64,000 nt of DNA from Hymenoscyphus infarciens (Eukaryota; Ascomycota; Leotiomycetes; Helotiales; Helotiaceae), in NCBI GenBank assembly GCA_001414345.1, contig LLCB01000023.1:280943-344942 (forward strand), in the 5' to 3' direction. Under the pieces are notes generated by a model. That model was not told the origin of the DNA. It did no database searches and saw only the letters and a list, made by a program, of their open reading frames with translations. The translations under genes and the position numbers were made by a program. This document shows positions 60,903 through 64,000 of the stretch, one piece after another (positions within the stretch are counted from its first letter, which is position 1; the number at the start of each line of letters is the position of its first letter).

Positions 60903-63900
60903 ATGAACCCTAATCATTCGTTAAATCAAAAACATCAGACTTACCCTCAGCACTATCAACATACTCAACAACCTCCAGCACCAGCGCAACCGCCTTTACA
61001 AATACAAAGTCATATTGGTGTGTCCAATGGCAGCAGTGAGCATTCAATTTCAACTCTCTTCTGCTTGCTAATTCCAAGAAGCTTCGTATGATGGAATCGG
61101 GAATCCACAATATCATCCACAACACCCCGCGCAATACAATTCGTATGAACAGCAATATAGACCTCGATCATGGTATGCTCAACATCAGCCACAACACCAT
61201 GAGCAATACTTTTCTCGACGACACAATACGCGATACTACACCCCGCCATCTCGTCAGCAGTACCATTCTCAAGAACAGTATCCCCAACCCCATTTTCAAC
61301 AGCAGAATGCACCACAATACCCGCTGAAGGCCGCGAACTCCCCGGAACTTTCTCTCGAGCAAAGACAGCAAGCACTTCCTCCATATGATGCCACCCACAA
61401 ACACCATCCCTACACTTACTCCACACAACAAGAACCTCAACACTCGTTTACACACTTTCACACCTCAACGAAAGCCGCTAGCCAGCTACTTACTTCAACT
61501 CCTTGGGCTGAACACAAAACTTCGCTCCGGGATATGTCACCCCACGCTGATATCCAATATCCCTTTCAACCACAGGTTGAGTATCCAGCCCTACCCCCTT
61601 CCCGAAGCGCGAACCTTCCAGAACAAAATCCCGACATTAAAGACGAAAGAATTCAAAATAAGGATACGATTGATCAGCAGCCTCTAGCACAAAAAGCCGC
61701 CGTTGAAAAGGAACCACTTCAAGGCCATCAGGACAAAAGCGCGCGAAGTCTTGTAGCCCAGCGTCGTAGCTCGAGTAGCCATTCTCTAACGAATCCAAAG
61801 CAAAGTGTCCCTCCAGATCAAAACGCGAACTTTGTTTGGGCTCTCCGGGGGAAATACCCACCCCCCGCTGGTTTACTTCAACCCAAACCTCCTACGGGCA
61901 TATCTGTACAAATACAAACAAAAAATCAAGAGAGTTCTGGAAAGGTTCACAAGGATATCCGTCAGTTTACTCACCCGACTCAAACTAGCGAAACGCAAAC
62001 TCTCATAGGTTCTCACGACCACCTGGATCAAAATGAGCACGTTAAGGGAGAGCTAGAGAAGCCGGATAGCTCTGAAAAGAATGTCCAGGACAGTATTCTT
62101 CCAGTTAAGGAGCATAGTCCCCCACCGACTCAAAAGCGTTGTAGTCAGGATCAAGATGAACACGTTCAGAGAGGCGAAGATCAGAAGAATCAGGGTGATA
62201 TTCTGGGAGAAATTCCCCCTTCGACTCCAGTGCGCAAACGCCTACCAAACGAAAAGAGTCATACTGTGGCTTCTCGGGATCAGAATGCTCAAGATAGTGG
62301 GCAAAAAAATCAGGATCCAGCTATTCCCATTGCAGACTATAATGGTAGCAGATCAAACGATAAAAAGATCAAAAATCCTGGTGGACGTGCTTGTTCGCGT
62401 TGTGGTAAGTCTTGCATGTTTTATAGTAAACGGTTCTAACTTTCTTGAAAAGGTGTTTCTGAGTCGGCTAATTGGCGAAGTGGCCCCGGTGGACGAAGGA
62501 CACTCTGCAATGCGTGTGAACTTAGGTGGGCTAGGAAGATTAGAGGGTCTGGTCCTCAACCTCCTAATGGTCCAGTGTTGGGCGTCTGTACTGATTCCCG
62601 ACAGGACGTCCAGGGTAAACGTCTTCCTTCGATCAAGGAGCTTAACCTCCCACAGATGCAAGGAGTCATCACACATTTTCAGACTGAAGCAGTCCAGAGT
62701 GATTACCGTGGATCTAAACGGGATTTCCACGGCCGAACACTTCTGCCCTCCAAACCTACTGGCCATAATCCACCTGCGCAAAACTCTCACAGCAAAGATC
62801 TTCATGAGCCCACTTCTGGAGACTCCACACCACTTACTCAGGATCAAGGTATTCAAGCTCCCCCCCATCGACTCTTCATAGTTCATTCTTGTGGAACCCC
62901 TTCCTTTTTTGTCCAAAAACCCCAAGAACAGGGCTTACTGATTATAGCGAACCTGACGCCACCAAAAAACCCAAGAACCCCGCCTTACTCAGTCCCCCAA
63001 TGGAATTCAATCAATATCCCTGTCAGGCCCTATAAGCCTCCTCAGCCCTTCGCAACCCCCTTTCCTCCGAATCGCCCTCCCACTTACGTCGCTTCGACTA
63101 CAAGAGGACCTCCACTTCAGGGAGACGGTTTCTCTGAGCTTCAAGACGACCTATTCCACGACGTCATGGGCAAATACGCGGAGTACAGGCAGGAATCCGA
63201 AGATAAGCTCGTTAATGTTCACAAACCCTTGCTTCTCGGGCATCAACAAGACACCACGCCCCCTAATATCGGTATAGTTCTGCTGGGTGACTGTTTGATA
63301 GAGTCATTCCTCACTACAGGTGCCAAAACTACGCTGGCAGGAGCCTTCAACGCTGGTGTGTCTGGGGATAAAATCGGAAATGTCCTATTTCGTTTGGAGA
63401 ATGGGATGTATGATTTATTGAAAGGAAGGCGCGTCAAAACTTGGATCATTTTGGTAGGAACGAACGACATGACGCAAGAGGAGGGATTATCGACTGAGGA
63501 TTGGAAGAAATTTCGGTTGTTACTTGTACGTAATCTTTAACTTTGTTCCCCTCTTTGAACTCCCATTCTCCGAGTCAACGAGAAGAAACACATGCTAATT
63601 GTTGTTGCAGTGGGCTGTGTTGCGCCTCGATCGAGGGGTGGGTAGTATATTCGTCTGCGGCGTATTCGGAAGGTCCGACCTCGCTTACGAGGTTACCAAA
63701 AGAGTAAATCAGGGGATATGCGATGTTGTTTGCGATTTTAACGATTGGATTGCGAATAGGGAGAAAAAGGAGTATAAGTCCATCATTTTTGTACCGCCAC
63801 CGGGGGGCATCAATAGGGGCAATATGTACGATACCTGTAGGCCTGATGCCAATGGCTATAAGATCTGGGATCAAGTGCTTTGTCGGGCAGTTTCGAGTAG

Positions 63901-63925
63901 GAGAGGGATTATTGAGAAGGCTTAG
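60903..63925 (+). CDS. GATA zinc finger fused to SGNH-hydrolase-like domain lacking Ser and His
   Basis: Exons are 60903-61035, 61079-62404, 62453-63525 and 63611-63925, 948 aa. Introns are 43, 48 and 85 nt, with matching phases and the branch CTAA. Residues 1-200 are rich in Gln, His, Pro and Tyr. Residues 200-470 are disordered, with repeated Asp-Gln-(Asn/Asp)-rich blocks. The zinc finger is Cys483-x2-Cys486-x18-Cys505-x2-Cys508, with WRSGPGG and TLCNACELRWA, the fungal GATA class that binds (A/T)GATA(A/G); the intron splits Gly487. A Pro-rich linker follows. From about 755 an SGNH/GDSL fold has block I LLGDC (Cys767 for the nucleophile Ser), block II FNAGVSGD (Gly788), block III VGTND (822-825) and block V D918-TC-R921, where His is expected. 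Loss of Ser and His suggests a binding rather than a catalytic role. The function as a sensor-regulator is inference. Confidence 0.85.
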
Positions 63926-64000
63926 GAGGAGCGGAATCGGGTTGAGAAGAATGTGGCATGCTAGGAGGAATGTTAGTAAGACGGGGTAGGGGGTTTGGGG

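Noticed and set aside
1..64000. tRNA, rRNA and 5S genes
   Set aside because: I looked for T-loop and 5S-like motifs and saw none with a matching acceptor stem; a covariance-model scan would be decisive.
1..64000. CRISPR arrays, operons, ribosome binding sites
   Set aside because: The window is eukaryotic nuclear DNA; no regularly spaced direct repeats were seen.

Overview
This window is nuclear DNA of a filamentous ascomycete (Pezizomycotina). Genes are broken by short GT-AG introns of 43-140 nt with CTNAY-like branch points. Typical families are present: a Cya5-type mitochondrial PPR protein, Zn2Cys6 and GATA regulators, a PTH11-like receptor, an SRPK-like kinase, and a GH18 chitinase of fungal-cytosolic type. 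One AT-rich island carries the mutation signature of repeat-induced point mutation (RIP). Family content fits Leotiomycetes, but that placement is a weak inference. Start codons were restricted to ATG, and all splice junctions below were worked out by hand from reading frame and splice signals.

Layout. 1-14 kb: a Cya5-like PPR gene (minus, runs off the left edge) is followed by a large nuclear-looking protein of unknown function (plus). A hypothetical gene (minus) is then divergent from an SRPK-like kinase (plus), and the block ends with a wrecked laccase pseudogene. 14-23.6 kb: gene-poor; it holds the RIP island, one lineage-specific-looking gene whose frame continues past its stop codon, and a decayed repeat. 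23.6-47.4 kb: five genes, all on the minus strand. They are an AT-hook plus Zn2Cys6 transcription factor with a 5.4 kb gene-free upstream region, a proline-rich NPF protein, the cohesin acetyltransferase Eco1, a full-size ABCG transporter of the YOL075C/WHITE type, and a membrane protein with C-terminal ankyrin repeats. 48.7-64 kb: a three-exon unknown, a PTH11-like seven-helix protein, a zinc-independent MDR reductase, an ACS-family MFS transporter divergent from a GH18 chitinase, a small inverted-repeat element, and finally the most unusual gene.

Most notable. The gene at 60903-63925 joins a long Q/P/H-rich region, a canonical class IV GATA zinc finger (C-x2-C-x18-C-x2-C) and a C-terminal SGNH/GDSL-hydrolase fold. 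The catalytic Ser of that fold is Cys and the catalytic His is Arg. I read it as a DNA-binding protein that has captured a dead, possibly ligand-sensing, esterase domain. I know of no described protein with this layout.

How genes may work together. Most of the window is unrelated housekeeping (cohesion, mitochondrial translation, efflux) without operon logic. The reductase - MFS - chitinase block (54.3-60.1 kb) is compact and shares promoter space. A perfect CGG-N4-CCG palindrome lies 182 bp upstream of the reductase start codon. Co-regulation is possible but unproven.
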